Notes under the pieces: generated by a model | What the model was told of the DNA's origin: nothing | What the model saw: the letters and a program-made list of their open reading frames with translations, nothing else | The model's database searches: none | NCBI GenBank assembly: GCA_958448705.1 | Contig: CAUDEY010000006.1 | Span: forward strand, 1 to 64,000 | From: UMGS1322 sp900550765 | GTDB taxonomy: Bacteria; Bacillota; Clostridia; Christensenellales; QALW01 | Direction of reading: 5' to 3' | Length of the DNA: 64,000 nt | Translations under genes and position numbers: made by a program | Shown here: piece after piece, positions 42,843 to 52,290 of the stretch | Numbering within the stretch: the stretch's first letter is position 1 | How the letters are laid out: every line of letters starts with the position of its first letter

Positions 42843-43859
42843 TTACAGCTCGGCAAAATATTTAATGGTACGTACCATCTGGCTGGTATAGGAGTTTTCG
42901 TTATCATACCAGGAAACGACCTGTACCTGATAGGTATCCTCGTCGATCTGTGCAACCATCGTTTGGGTCGCATCGAACAGGGAGCCGTAAGTCATGCCGA
43001 TTACGTCGGAAGAAACGATCTGGTCGGTATTGTAGCCAAAAGAGGCAGAAGAAGCGGCTTTCATGGCAGCATTGATGCCCTCAACGGTAATATCCTTCCC
43101 CTTTACAACGGCAACAAGAATGGTGGTGGAGCCGGTGCAGGTGGGAACACGCTGGGCCGAGCCGATCAGCTTACCGTTAAGTTCCGGAATAACCAGACCA
43201 ATCGCTTTTGCTGCGCCGGTGGAGTTGGGAACAATATTCTGCGCGGCAGCACGGGCACGGCGGAAATCCCCTTTGCGGTGCGGGCCGTCCAGAACCATCT
43301 GGTCGCCGGTATAGGCGTGAACGGTAGTCATAATGCCGCTTTGAATGGGCGCATAGTCGTTCAGAGCCTTGGCCATGGGCGCCAGGCAGTTGGTGGTGCA
43401 GGAAGCGGCGGAAATTACCTGGTCTTCAGCGGTAAGCGTATTTTCGTTTACACTGAAAACAATGGTTTTCAGATCCTTGCCCGCAGGAGCAGAAATTACG
43501 CACTTCTTAGCGCCGGCATTGATGTGAGCCATAGCCTTTTCCTTAGAAGTATAAAAACCGGTGCATTCCAAAACAACGTCAACACCAATCTCGCCCCAGG
43601 GAAGGTTTGCGGCATCCTTTTCGGCGTAAATTTTAATGGTTTTGCCGTCCACAGTGATGCTGTCCTCGCCGGCCTCTACGGTGTGGCCTTTGGCTACATA
43701 GCTGCCCTGTGCGGTATCGTATTTAAGCAGATGTGCAAGCATGTCCGGGCTGGTAAGGTCATTGATAGCAACCACTTCATAGCCTTCTGCGCCGAACATC
43801 TGCCGGAAAGCAAGGCGGCCGATACGGCCGAACCCGTTAATAGCAACTTTTACTGACAT
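42843..43859 (-). CDS. gap: Glyceraldehyde-3-phosphate dehydrogenase, type I
   Basis: The 338-aa enzyme oxidises glyceraldehyde-3-phosphate in glycolysis. It has the NAD-binding INGFGRIGRLAFR (residues 8-20), the active-site SAASCTTNCLAP with C154, and H181 in TTVHAYTGDQ. D34 in AINDLTS indicates NAD rather than NADP use. The ATG at 43859 has GGAGG 9 nt upstream. It is monocistronic with its own promoter and terminator; pgk and tpi are not adjacent. Confidence 0.97.
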   Translation of the reverse strand: MSVKVAINGFGRIGRLAFRQMFGAEGYEVVAINDLTSPDMLAHLLKYDTAQGSYVAKGHTVEAGEDSITVDGKTIKIYAEKDAANLPWGEIGVDVVLECTGFYTSKEKAMAHINAGAKKCVISAPAGKDLKTIVFSVNENTLTAEDQVISAASCTTNCLAPMAKALNDYAPIQSGIMTTVHAYTGDQMVLDGPHRKGDFRRARAAAQNIVPNSTGAAKAIGLVIPELNGKLIGSAQRVPTCTGSTTILVAVVKGKDITVEGINAAMKAASSASFGYNTDQIVSSDVIGMTYGSLFDATQTMVAQIDEDTYQVQVVSWYDNENSYTSQMVRTIKYFAEL

Positions 43860-43898
43860 ATTCAAGTTCCTCCATATTTCTTTAATTTTACGTTCCCT

Positions 43899-43927
43899 AT
43901 TTTATACCATTATTGCTTTTTGTGCAA
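43899..43927 (-). promoter_or_regulatory. Promoter of gap
   Basis: On the minus strand TTGCAC (43922-43927) and TATAAA/TAAAAT (43899-43906) with 15 or 17 bp spacing, plus an extended TG. Confidence 0.65.
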
Positions 43928-43929
43928 GT

Positions 43930-44537
43930 GAATATACCGTGAATTTGTGATTTTTTGAGAAAAACCAAAAATTCGGTAAAAAAGAAACCAACAAAGAATC
44001 GCTGCTTTCTTCCGGAAACGTTGGTTAAAGAAAGCAAATGCGATCGATCGGCGCACCGATAAGCCGCCTCCTGCCGAGGCGAGACAGCAAAACGGAAGCT
44101 TTGCCGGAGGGAGAGAAGCGCCATGAACGATACCGCCTCTCTCTGCTTTCTCGGCTCCCCTTGTCAGGGGAACTGTCTCGGAAGAGCACCCCATCTTCTT
44201 TCTCTTCCTCAAGTCCACTATCTCTTGCTAAGAGGCGCGGAGCAAACGCAACGGTTTTCTGCCATAAAAATACTGCAAAAATCAAAACTTGCTGTATGCG
44301 CTTTTCTCTTTTGGGAAAGAAAAAAACGGCCTGCCTGCGGCAAACAGTCTGCCCGCAGAGGAGGGAATGCCTGAAGTCCTTGCCCCGGCCAACAAAAAGC
44401 CATGCTTTTAAAAGGGGAATTTTACTGAAAATTTTTGCCGCAAATTACTGCGGAGAATCCCGCAAAAACGCGGAAGAACGCGCGTATTTTATCGTTTTTT
44501 CGGCAAAACGGCAGTACATAGTTCTTCTTTATGCCGC
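43930..44537. other. Long divergent spacer between gap and polC
   Basis: It contains one repeat copy (44064-44183). From 44184 to 44537 I see no gene, only low-information sequence and the polC promoter at its end. Confidence 0.55.
44064..44183 (-). repeat. Composite stem-loop repeat, partial copy
   Basis: GCCTCCTGCCGAGGC, then CAGCAAAACGGAAGCTTTGCC-GGAGGGAGAG, then GGCTCCCCTTGTCAGGGGAACTGTC. On the minus strand it gives the same CTCCCTCCG-CAAAAC-TTTTGC-CTCCC order seen at 58710-58756. Confidence 0.65.
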
Positions 44538-44566
44538 TTGGCATAACCCGGGAAATGTGCTACAAT
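44538..44566 (+). promoter_or_regulatory. Promoter of polC
   Basis: TTGGCA (44538-44543), 17 bp, TACAAT (44561-44566) with an extended TG. The -35 sits in a small palindrome ATGCCGCTTGGCAT. Confidence 0.7.
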
Positions 44567-44598
44567 AAATATAGATATTTTTTATTAGGAGAAACAGC

Positions 44599-47500
44599 AT
44601 GTCGGTTACCTTATCAAAACAGAATTCAAAATTTATGCATGCGCTTTGCGCTATTTTAGATGGCGCTGTAGCGGATAAAATAGAGTTTGAAAAGGCCGTA
44701 ATCTCTGATGACGCGGCGGATTGGCAGCTGTTTTTTTCTTCGCACTCTCCGCTTTTGGAGGATGAAAATACGAGCCTGCGCGCCGCGGTGGAAAAAATTG
44801 TGCCCAAGGATGTGGCTGTTACGATCTTTTTAGAGTCCGCACCCGCGGCCCCGCCTGTGCCGCCGCGCCCTGCAAGCGATGCGTTTACCCCGGAGGAAGA
44901 TATGTATGCCTTTGTTCCTCCCCCGGAGGACGCCCCCGCGCCGGAAGAGGATTGCGTTCCCACGGAACAGGAAGTGTCCGCTGCCGGCGGGCTTTCCGCT
45001 GATGCGGAGGATTCGGCTCTGGCGCGGTATCGGGAACGCATGGCGCGCTTAAGCCGGGAGGCGGCCGCTACCGCCCGGGCGGCAGGAACGCCTGCCGAAA
45101 AGGCAAAGCCTGCTAAGGGAGCCAAAGCAGCGTCTAAGGACGGCGCGGCGCTTTACGGAAAGAGCTTTGCTTTAAAGGAGATCACACCGATCAAATCCCT
45201 TACCGATATCAGCGGAAGAGTGACGATCTGCGGGGACGTAATCAATCGGGAGCTGAAAGAGCTGCGTGACGGCAAGCATACGATTTTTTTCTTTGCTGTT
45301 ACGGATTATACCTCCTCGATCAATTGTAAAATTTATACGACCAATGAGATTGCACAGGAATTAAACGAGACGGTGGAGGGGCACGTAGCCGTTTACGGCA
45401 ACTGTATGGTAGATACCTACGGCGCGGGCGAACTGGTGATTTCGCCGTATAATATCATTCCGGTCAAGCAGGAAAAAAAGACCGATACCGCTAAAGAAAA
45501 ACGCATTGAGATGCATCTGCATACCAAGATGAGCCAAATGGACGGCGTCGTGGATCCCAAGCAGCTGGTCAAGCTGATGATGCAGTACGGGCACGATACC
45601 GTTGCCATTACCGATCACGGCGTAGTACAGGCCTTTCCGGATATGGAGGCCGCAATTGGTAAGCTGAAAGCCGATATCAAGCTGATTCTCGGGGTGGAGG
45701 GCTATCTTTTGGACGATGATCCGCTTATTACAGGCATTCCGGAGGATACGCCTTTAAAGGATATAAAATATTGCGTGTATTCTCTTCGTACGACCGGCAG
45801 CAGCGCGCTGACGGGACGCATCCTTGAGCTGGGCGCCTGTATTTATGAAAACGGCGTGCTGCAGGAAAAGACCTTTCATTCCTATAGCAATCCGCATTGC
45901 GAGGTTAGTGAAAAGATTCTGGAAGAGGCAAATATTTCAATGGCAAATCTGGATGCCGCGCCGGATATCGGGCCGGTGATGGAGGCGTTTGCCGAATATG
46001 CCAAGGATTGCGTGCTGGTAAGCCACGGCGCGGGCGCTTCTATGGCTTTTTTGCGTACACAGGGCGCCGCCGCGGGGGTGGAAGTCGATCGACCCAGTAT
46101 GGATACGCTTCGGTTATCCCGCGAGCTGATCCCAAACATTAAAAGCGGAAAATTCAATAAAGTATGCGATGCGCTGGAGATCAGGGCCGGCCAGATCACT
46201 AACGCTTTGAAAGAGGCCGAGATCACCGCGGCGGTGCTTCGAAAGCTTTTAGCGCACCTGGAAGAAAAGCAAGCGCAAACCGTGGGAGAACTGAATAAGC
46301 TGATGTCCACCGATAACGGCGACAGCTATCATATTATCATTTATGCAAAAAATAAAAAGGGCTTGTTCAACCTGTATTCGTTAATTACCGAATCGCATCT
46401 GCATCACCTGCGGCGCAAGCGTCCGCAGATTCCGCGGTCGCTTTTGCAGGAGCATCGGGAGGGACTGCTGATTGCCTCGGCCTGCGAGGCCGGCGAACTG
46501 TACCGGGCCATGATCCGCGGCGCGTCAGATCAAAAATTGGAACAGATTGCCCGGTTTTATGATTATTTAGAGGTGCAGCCCTTGGGCAATAATGCGTTTT
46601 TGGTGCGTGAGGGCGCGGTAAGGGATACCGAGCATTTGATCGAGCTGAACAAAAAAATCATTGAATTGGGAGAACGGCTGAATAAACCTGTGATCGCCAC
46701 GGGTGACGTGCATTATCTGCTGCCGCGGGACGCGGTGTTCCGCAGTATTATCCAGTGCGCAGAAGGATATCCCGAAGCCAATATCCAGGCGCCGCTGTAC
46801 TACCGCACTACACAGGAAATGCTGGATGAATTCTATTATCTTCCCGAAGAAAAACGGTATGAGATTGTTGTTAAAAATCCCCGTATGATTGCCGATCAGT
46901 GTGAAAAGATGGAGTCGTTCCCCCGGGATCACCTCTATACGCCGGAAATGGATAACGCCGAGGAAGAGCTGCGCGAAATGTGCGAGACGAACGCCAAGGC
47001 GCTTTACGGCGATCCTCTGCCGGAAATTGTAGCCAAGCGGCTGGAAAAAGAGCTGACGGCGATTATCAAGCACGGCTACGCGGTGCTGTATCTGATTGCC
47101 CACAAGGTGGTAAAAAAATCGCTTTCCGACGGCTATCTGGTAGGCTCGCGGGGCAGCGTGGGCTCCTCCTTTGCGGCTACCATGGCCAATATTACCGAGG
47201 TCAATCCGCTTACACCGCATTATGTCTGCCCCGAATGCCAGTATTCTGATTTTGATATTGATTTGGAAAAATACGACTGCGGTATCGATCTGCCCAAGGC
47301 CAAGTGCCCGAAATGCGGTGCAGAGCTGCTGCGCTTGGGCTTTAATATTCCCTTTGAGGTGTTCATGGGCTTTGACGGCGACAAGGTGCCGGATATTGAC
47401 CTGAACTTTTCCGGGGTATATCAGCCGGTAGTTCATAAATACATTGAAGAACTTTTTGGAGAAAAGTATGTATTCCGCGCCGGCACCATCGGCGGCGTGG

Positions 47501-48825
47501 CGGATAAGACGGCCATCGGCTACACCAAAAAATACTGTGAGGAATACGGTCTGGGCAAGCTGCGTATGGCGGAGATCATGCGTCTGGCTAACGGCTGCAT
47601 CGAGGTCAAGCGCACGACGGGCCAGCACGCCGGCGGCATCGTGATTTTGCCCAAGGCCTATGATATCAATGAGTTCACGCCCCTGCAGTATCCGGCCAAT
47701 GATCCGGAAAAAGGAATCATCACCACACACTTTACCTTTGAATCGCTGCACGATACGATTTTAAAGGCGGATATCCTCGGCCACGATGATCCTACGGTCA
47801 TCCGTATGCTGGAGGACCTTACGGGTATCGACGCAAAAAAGGACGTTCCGCTGGATGACCCCAAGGTGATGGATCTGTTCCTTTCCACGAAGTCCTTAGG
47901 GGTAACCGAGGAAGACATTGGATCAGAAGTGGGAACCTTTGGTATCCCTGAGTTCGGAACCGCTTTTACCCGAAAAATGCTGGTAAAGACCAAGCCCAAG
48001 ACGTTTTCGGATCTCATTAAGATCTCCGGCCTTTCCCACGGCACCGACGTATGGACCGGCAACGCCGAAGAGCTGATTGACAGCGGCACCGCAACGATCG
48101 GCGAATGCATCTGCACGCGCGAGGATATCATGAATACGCTGATTCAAAAGGGCTGCGACGCGCTGATGTCCTTTAAAACCATGGAACTGGTGCGCAAAGG
48201 CAAGGGCCTTCCGCCGGAGAACGAACAGGCGATCCGCGGACACGGCATTCCGGAATGGTTCATTGATTCCTGCCATAAGATCAAATACATGTTCCCCAAA
48301 GCCCACGCAGCGGCCTACGTCACCATGGCGATTCGCATTGCCTGGTTTAAGGTGTACAAGCCCCATCAGTATTACGCCACATATTTTACCGTGCGGGCCG
48401 ACGATTTTGAGATCAGCGTGGCCAAGGATTCGCCGCAGCAGTTAAAACGGCTGATTGAAGACTATCATTCCCGTCCTAATTTGAATCCGCGGGAAAAGGG
48501 AATCCTCGTCATGCTGGAAATGGCGCTGGAAATGAAAATGCGCGGGATTGAGTTTGCGGATATCGATATCTATGAATCTCAGGCTCTTAACTTTACCGTA
48601 ACAAGCGACAACCGGATCCGTCCGCCGCTGAACGCGGTACCGGGACTGGGGGAGACGGCTGCGTATTCCATCGTAGAGGCACGGGCGGAAGAACCGTTTA
48701 AATCCCAGGATGACCTGCTTTCCCGTACCAAGCTTTCCAGTACGCTGCTTCAGGCGCTGGAAAACTGCGGCTGCCTGCGCGATCTGCCCAAGAGCCAGCA
48801 GATCAGTTTATTTGATGCGATTTGA
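44599..48825 (+). CDS. polC: DNA polymerase III PolC-type alpha subunit with degenerate proofreading domain
   Basis: PolC (1408 aa) is the replicative polymerase of Firmicutes. Order: N-terminal domain (1-95), a Pro/Glu-rich linker, OB fold (about 205-295), PHP domain split by the exonuclease insertion, then polymerase (GSRGSVGSSFAA, four-Cys zinc motif CPEC...CPKC, PDIDLNFSG, FRAGTIGG) and a C-terminal Gly-rich helical end. The PHP part keeps MHLHTKMSQMDG (H306, H308), AITDHG and GDVHYL. In the inserted DEDDh exonuclease the FDxETTG motif reads YSLRTTG (S395, R397), the second motif has S481 for Asp, and the third reads TNALKEAE (T534, E539 for His and Asp). All five catalytic positions differ, so this domain is predicted inactive. 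It has its own promoter and AGGAG site. Confidence 0.96.
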   Translation: MSVTLSKQNSKFMHALCAILDGAVADKIEFEKAVISDDAADWQLFFSSHSPLLEDENTSLRAAVEKIVPKDVAVTIFLESAPAAPPVPPRPASDAFTPEEDMYAFVPPPEDAPAPEEDCVPTEQEVSAAGGLSADAEDSALARYRERMARLSREAAATARAAGTPAEKAKPAKGAKAASKDGAALYGKSFALKEITPIKSLTDISGRVTICGDVINRELKELRDGKHTIFFFAVTDYTSSINCKIYTTNEIAQELNETVEGHVAVYGNCMVDTYGAGELVISPYNIIPVKQEKKTDTAKEKRIEMHLHTKMSQMDGVVDPKQLVKLMMQYGHDTVAITDHGVVQAFPDMEAAIGKLKADIKLILGVEGYLLDDDPLITGIPEDTPLKDIKYCVYSLRTTGSSALTGRILELGACIYENGVLQEKTFHSYSNPHCEVSEKILEEANISMANLDAAPDIGPVMEAFAEYAKDCVLVSHGAGASMAFLRTQGAAAGVEVDRPSMDTLRLSRELIPNIKSGKFNKVCDALEIRAGQITNALKEAEITAAVLRKLLAHLEEKQAQTVGELNKLMSTDNGDSYHIIIYAKNKKGLFNLYSLITESHLHHLRRKRPQIPRSLLQEHREGLLIASACEAGELYRAMIRGASDQKLEQIARFYDYLEVQPLGNNAFLVREGAVRDTEHLIELNKKIIELGERLNKPVIATGDVHYLLPRDAVFRSIIQCAEGYPEANIQAPLYYRTTQEMLDEFYYLPEEKRYEIVVKNPRMIADQCEKMESFPRDHLYTPEMDNAEEELREMCETNAKALYGDPLPEIVAKRLEKELTAIIKHGYAVLYLIAHKVVKKSLSDGYLVGSRGSVGSSFAATMANITEVNPLTPHYVCPECQYSDFDIDLEKYDCGIDLPKAKCPKCGAELLRLGFNIPFEVFMGFDGDKVPDIDLNFSGVYQPVVHKYIEELFGEKYVFRAGTIGGVADKTAIGYTKKYCEEYGLGKLRMAEIMRLANGCIEVKRTTGQHAGGIVILPKAYDINEFTPLQYPANDPEKGIITTHFTFESLHDTILKADILGHDDPTVIRMLEDLTGIDAKKDVPLDDPKVMDLFLSTKSLGVTEEDIGSEVGTFGIPEFGTAFTRKMLVKTKPKTFSDLIKISGLSHGTDVWTGNAEELIDSGTATIGECICTREDIMNTLIQKGCDALMSFKTMELVRKGKGLPPENEQAIRGHGIPEWFIDSCHKIKYMFPKAHAAAYVTMAIRIAWFKVYKPHQYYATYFTVRADDFEISVAKDSPQQLKRLIEDYHSRPNLNPREKGILVMLEMALEMKMRGIEFADIDIYESQALNFTVTSDNRIRPPLNAVPGLGETAAYSIVEARAEEPFKSQDDLLSRTKLSSTLLQALENCGCLRDLPKSQQISLFDAI

Positions 48826-48907
48826 CGAATCTGATTTAAAAAGGATTGGAAGCTGCAGCAAGCGTCTCTCTGAGAAAAAACGGCGAGCCGGAAGCGCGAC
48901 AGAGAGA

Positions 48908-48953
48908 GCTACCCCTCTTTTACGGCAACGGCTCCCCTGTCAGGGGGATCCGG
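48908..48953 (-). repeat. Composite repeat fragment
   Basis: ACCCCTC-TTTTACGGCAACGGCTCCCCTGTCAGGGGG, closely similar to the right-hand module of the copy at 1-155 (ACCCCTCAGTCACC...GCTCCCCTGACAAGGGGAGC). Confidence 0.6.
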
Positions 48954-49034
48954 GAAAGGAACCGGGAAGAAAGTGCGGGATTCCAGCCTTAGGTTTTGGC
49001 TTTTTTCTCCTTCCATCAAAACCGGTGTTTTGTC

Positions 49035-49063
49035 ACCTCCCGCCACAAAGGGAGGTTTCTTTA
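49035..49063 (+). terminator. Weak terminator after polC
   Basis: ACCTCCC (49035-49041) pairs with GGGAGGT (49050-49056), followed by TTCTTTATATTTT. Confidence 0.45.
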
Positions 49064-49215
49064 TATTTTGATCTGTCCCTGCCGGATCTTTCCGATGAGA
49101 AAGGTCTGTCCTGAAATCCCGTTAACAAAGTTGAGGATCCGAGCTTTTCCTTTGCATCCGCTCTCCCGGCACAGGGCACCCACAGCAGCTATTCCAGCAT
49201 ATGCCGGCAGCACCG

Positions 49216-50094
49216 TCACGTTTCCTGCAGGGTACGAATATAGGCATTGACCAAGAGTGCGTCCTCCGAAAGCTGCCGCTTCAGCGCCTCCACAGAAGAA
49301 AACTTTTTTTCATCACGGATTTTCTTTAAAAAGCTTACCACGGCTTTTTTTCCGTATACATCGCCCCGAAAGCCTAAGAGGTGCGTTTCTACCGAGAGCT
49401 TTTCTTCACTGGTCACCGTAGGATTGACACCGATATTGGTCATGCCCTTATACAGCCTGCCGCCCAGCCGGCATATCGTTGCATATACGCCCCGCTGAGG
49501 AATCAGTTTTTCTTCCGGCACACAGGTATTTACCGTGGGAAAGCCGATGCTTTGGCCGATATGCCTGCCGTGTACGGTAGGACCGCATACGGAATAGCTG
49601 CGCCCTAATAAAAGCGCGGCCGTTTCCACTTCGCCGGAATAAAGCGCGCTGCGGATCCCCGTACTGCTGATCACGCGCTGCCGCGAGTCCAATACCGGCG
49701 GGACAATTTCCGTTTGATAGCCGTACTTTTCCCCCAGCTGCTTGAGCAAAATACAGTTTCCTTTTGCTTTTTGGCCAAAGGTATGGTCAAACCCCGCAAC
49801 GATCGTCTGCGGCCGGAACCTCCGGCACAGCCAGCCGATATATTCCTCTGCCGGCACGGCAGCTTTCTTTTCATCAAAAACCTGCATAAAGACCTCGTCA
49901 GCACCGTACGCCTTCAAAAGCGCTGTCTTTTCTTCTGCAGTTGTCAAAAGCTTGACGTTTTGCTTAAAGAACGCCGCCGGCGGAGTAGAAAACGTACAGG
50001 CGATCACCGGCCCCGCAAAAGCTCCCGCACGCTCTATCAGCGCCTGATGTCCGCGATGCACCCCGTCAAAGGTGCCTAAAACAAGCGTACTCAC
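49216..50094 (-). CDS. ribF: Bifunctional riboflavin kinase/FAD synthetase
   Basis: RibF makes FMN from riboflavin and FAD from FMN. The N-terminal adenylyltransferase domain has GTFDGVHRGHQ, FDHTFGQKAKG and SSTGIRSAL. The C-terminal kinase domain has GRHIGQSIGFPTVN and KGMTNIGVNPT. I favour the GTG at 50094 (292 aa), two bases after the truB stop, with GGGAGG about 9 nt away; a TTG at 50100 is possible. It is the last gene of the nusA operon. Confidence 0.94.
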   Translation of the reverse strand: MSTLVLGTFDGVHRGHQALIERAGAFAGPVIACTFSTPPAAFFKQNVKLLTTAEEKTALLKAYGADEVFMQVFDEKKAAVPAEEYIGWLCRRFRPQTIVAGFDHTFGQKAKGNCILLKQLGEKYGYQTEIVPPVLDSRQRVISSTGIRSALYSGEVETAALLLGRSYSVCGPTVHGRHIGQSIGFPTVNTCVPEEKLIPQRGVYATICRLGGRLYKGMTNIGVNPTVTSEEKLSVETHLLGFRGDVYGKKAVVSFLKKIRDEKKFSSVEALKRQLSEDALLVNAYIRTLQET

Positions 50095-50096
50095 GG

Positions 50097-50987
50097 TCAA
50101 TTCCCTCCCAGACGGCACCGAATGTGACAAACGCCGTCTTTAAAACAGCCAATGCCGATAAACGCTTTTTCACAATACAAACGGACCGGTGTATTTTCCT
50201 CTGCCGTATCCCCGCTAAGCATCAGCGCGGCCTCAACGGGATTCCCGTTCTGCAGCTTTTTCTGCGCCGCCGCGGAAAACTGTACCGCCGGTAAAAAAGC
50301 AACGGCCTGATCCATCGGAAGCAAAAAAGAAAAATCGCCCGCAGAAACCCGCCGTTCTATTTCGGCAACGGGCAAAGCATCTTCCACGCACAAGCCTCCG
50401 GCACTCTCCCGCAGAAGATGCCGCATATGCGCACCGCAGCCCAAAGCATTGCCCAGATCCTCGCAAAGCGTGCGTATGTACGTTCCCTTGCCGCATACAA
50501 CCCGAATCCTGCACTCATTTTCCTCTACAGGCGAAAGCACGGTAAGGCTTTGAATTTCGATCTCACGGGGCTGCCGCTGCACCTGCTCGCCCCGACGGGC
50601 AAGCGTATACAGCCGCTTGCCGTTCTGCCGCAGGGCCGAATACATCGGCGGCACCTGGTGGATATGCCCGGTAAGCTTTGCGGCCGCATCCAGCAGCTCT
50701 TGGTGGGAAAATACCGGCGTGCACTCGGCAAGCACCCTGCCGGAAGCATCCTGCGTATCGGTAGTAATGCCGAAATACACCCTTGCTTGATACGTTTTAT
50801 GGCAGGAGGTCAAAAAATCGAACAGCCGGGTAGCCTGTCCCACGCACACGGGCAGTACGCCTTCGGCATCGGGATCCAGGGTTCCCGCGTGGCCGATGCG
50901 CCGTTCATGCAGCACACCCTTGAGCTTATTTACTACGTCGCCCGAGGTCCAGCCGGATTCCTTATATACATTGATGACGCCATTCAT
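50097..50987 (-). CDS. truB: tRNA pseudouridine-55 synthase TruB
   Basis: TruB makes pseudouridine 55 in the T-loop of tRNAs. The catalytic motif HAGTLDPDAEGVLPV contains D38; YQARVYFGITTDTQDASG, QVPPMYSALRQNGKRLY and KGTYIRTL are characteristic. The C-terminal extension is of PUA-like length (296 aa in total). It overlaps nrnA by 4 nt. Confidence 0.96.
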   Translation of the reverse strand: MNGVINVYKESGWTSGDVVNKLKGVLHERRIGHAGTLDPDAEGVLPVCVGQATRLFDFLTSCHKTYQARVYFGITTDTQDASGRVLAECTPVFSHQELLDAAAKLTGHIHQVPPMYSALRQNGKRLYTLARRGEQVQRQPREIEIQSLTVLSPVEENECRIRVVCGKGTYIRTLCEDLGNALGCGAHMRHLLRESAGGLCVEDALPVAEIERRVSAGDFSFLLPMDQAVAFLPAVQFSAAAQKKLQNGNPVEAALMLSGDTAEENTPVRLYCEKAFIGIGCFKDGVCHIRCRLGGN

Positions 50988-51931
50988 GCCTGCAAAACCT
51001 CTTCCAGCGCTTTTAACAGCCGGTCCACGACCTGCTGCCGCGTCCCCTGAATGCTGCAGCCGGCGGCCAGCTTATGCCCGCCGCCGCCGAAAGCCGCGCA
51101 AACAGCGGCAACATCATACTGCGGAAGACAGCGCAAGCTGGCTTTATAGCCGTCTTCCGTCTGGCGGATAAAAAACACGATATGCGCACCTTCCACACTG
51201 CGGCAAAGTTCCACCACATCGTCCGAATCGGCCTGTTCCGCGCCGAAGGCGGCATAGTCATCCGCATCGAGATACGTATACACCGCCCTCCCCTCAAGCG
51301 CAGTAGCTAAATGCTCTATGGCACGGCCCCTGAGCCGGATCTTTGGCAGAGCAGCTCTCTGAAACAGAATGCCGGTCAGCTCGTCCTGCCGAATATCATA
51401 TTCGTAGAGGGCAGCCGCCTGCCGCACCTCATCGGCAGTAACACCGCTGTGCGAAAGCCTTCCGGTATCGGTAGAAATGGATACAAACAGCGCCCGCGCC
51501 ATATGCGTATCCAGTTCGATTTCCAGCTCCTTTAAAAGATCCATAACCAAAAATCCAGCGGCGCTGCGCTGCTCTACCACATTGACCTGTGCATAAAAGG
51601 TGTTGGTGCTGTGGTGATCAATCTGCGCGGTTCTCTTTACGGTTTTAAAAAGCTGCGCGCAGCTGCCCAGCCGCGCTTCATCACTGCAGTCCACACAAAT
51701 CACGCTGTCAAAGCTGTGAAGCTTTTCGCGGGTTACCAGCGAAGCGATCTCCTCTATCTTCATAAAAGCCGCGGGAATGTTCCCCTCACAAAACCACTGG
51801 GCGCGCTTCCCAAGCTTTTCAAGGGCATAAAGAAGGGCGGCGGCACTGCCCATCGTGTCGCCGTCCGGTGAAATATGAGAGATGACCGCAAAATTTTTGC
51901 CCTGTTTTATAAAATCTGCCAGCTGTTTCAT
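50984..51931 (-). CDS. nrnA: DHH family phosphoesterase NrnA (oligoribonuclease / pAp phosphatase)
   Basis: NrnA degrades nanoRNA and dephosphorylates pAp in Firmicutes. The DHH motifs are complete: SHISPDGDTMGS, ICVDCSD, AQIDHHSTN, and the DHHA1 end FGGGGHKLAAGCSI. The protein has 315 aa. The ATG overlaps the rbfA stop by 4 nt, and its own stop overlaps truB. Position between rbfA and truB is common in Clostridia. Confidence 0.94.
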   Translation of the reverse strand: MKQLADFIKQGKNFAVISHISPDGDTMGSAAALLYALEKLGKRAQWFCEGNIPAAFMKIEEIASLVTREKLHSFDSVICVDCSDEARLGSCAQLFKTVKRTAQIDHHSTNTFYAQVNVVEQRSAAGFLVMDLLKELEIELDTHMARALFVSISTDTGRLSHSGVTADEVRQAAALYEYDIRQDELTGILFQRAALPKIRLRGRAIEHLATALEGRAVYTYLDADDYAAFGAEQADSDDVVELCRSVEGAHIVFFIRQTEDGYKASLRCLPQYDVAAVCAAFGGGGHKLAAGCSIQGTRQQVVDRLLKALEEVLQA

Positions 51932-52281
51932 TTCTCTTCCTCTTTAATTTGGTTTAAAAGTTCACTGATGTGGATGCTGTAAGCAATGGAATCGTCCGGC
52001 ACGAAGGTAAGCTCAGGCATTTTGCGTACCTGAATTCTCTCCGAAAGCCGGCGTTTAATAAAACCCTTGGCCTTTTCCAGGCCGATAAAGGTCTGCTGTT
52101 TTTCCTCTTCCGTTCCATACACAGTAATAAATACCTTGCAGTACTGCAGATCATTGCTCAGCTCCACCCTGATAATACTGCACAGCGTCCCGATCCGCGG
52201 ATCGTGCAGCTCGTTCCTTAAAATATCTGCCAGCGCCCGCTGTATTTCAAGCCCCAGCCTATCTGAACGTTTATACTGCAT
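51928..52281 (-). CDS. rbfA: Ribosome-binding factor A
   Basis: RbfA is a 30S maturation factor with a KH-like fold (117 aa). The family start YKRSDRLGLEIQRALADIL, DPRIGTLCSIIRVELSNDLQ and the FVPDDSIAYSIHISELL end are visible. An AAGGAGAGG site precedes the ATG. The gap to infB is 9 nt and the overlap with nrnA is 4 nt. Confidence 0.95.
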   Translation of the reverse strand: MQYKRSDRLGLEIQRALADILRNELHDPRIGTLCSIIRVELSNDLQYCKVFITVYGTEEEKQQTFIGLEKAKGFIKRRLSERIQVRKMPELTFVPDDSIAYSIHISELLNQIKEEEK

Positions 52282-52290
52282 AGCCTCTCC

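Larger units (their letters stand above)
48826..49215. other. Spacer between polC and ribF
   Basis: Convergent transcripts end here. It contains a short repeat (48908-48953) and a weak terminator (49035-49063). No gene is seen. Confidence 0.6.

Noticed and set aside
44184..44537. Small gene in the gap-polC spacer
   Set aside because: Short frames exist on both strands but none has a good ribosome binding site or recognisable sequence.
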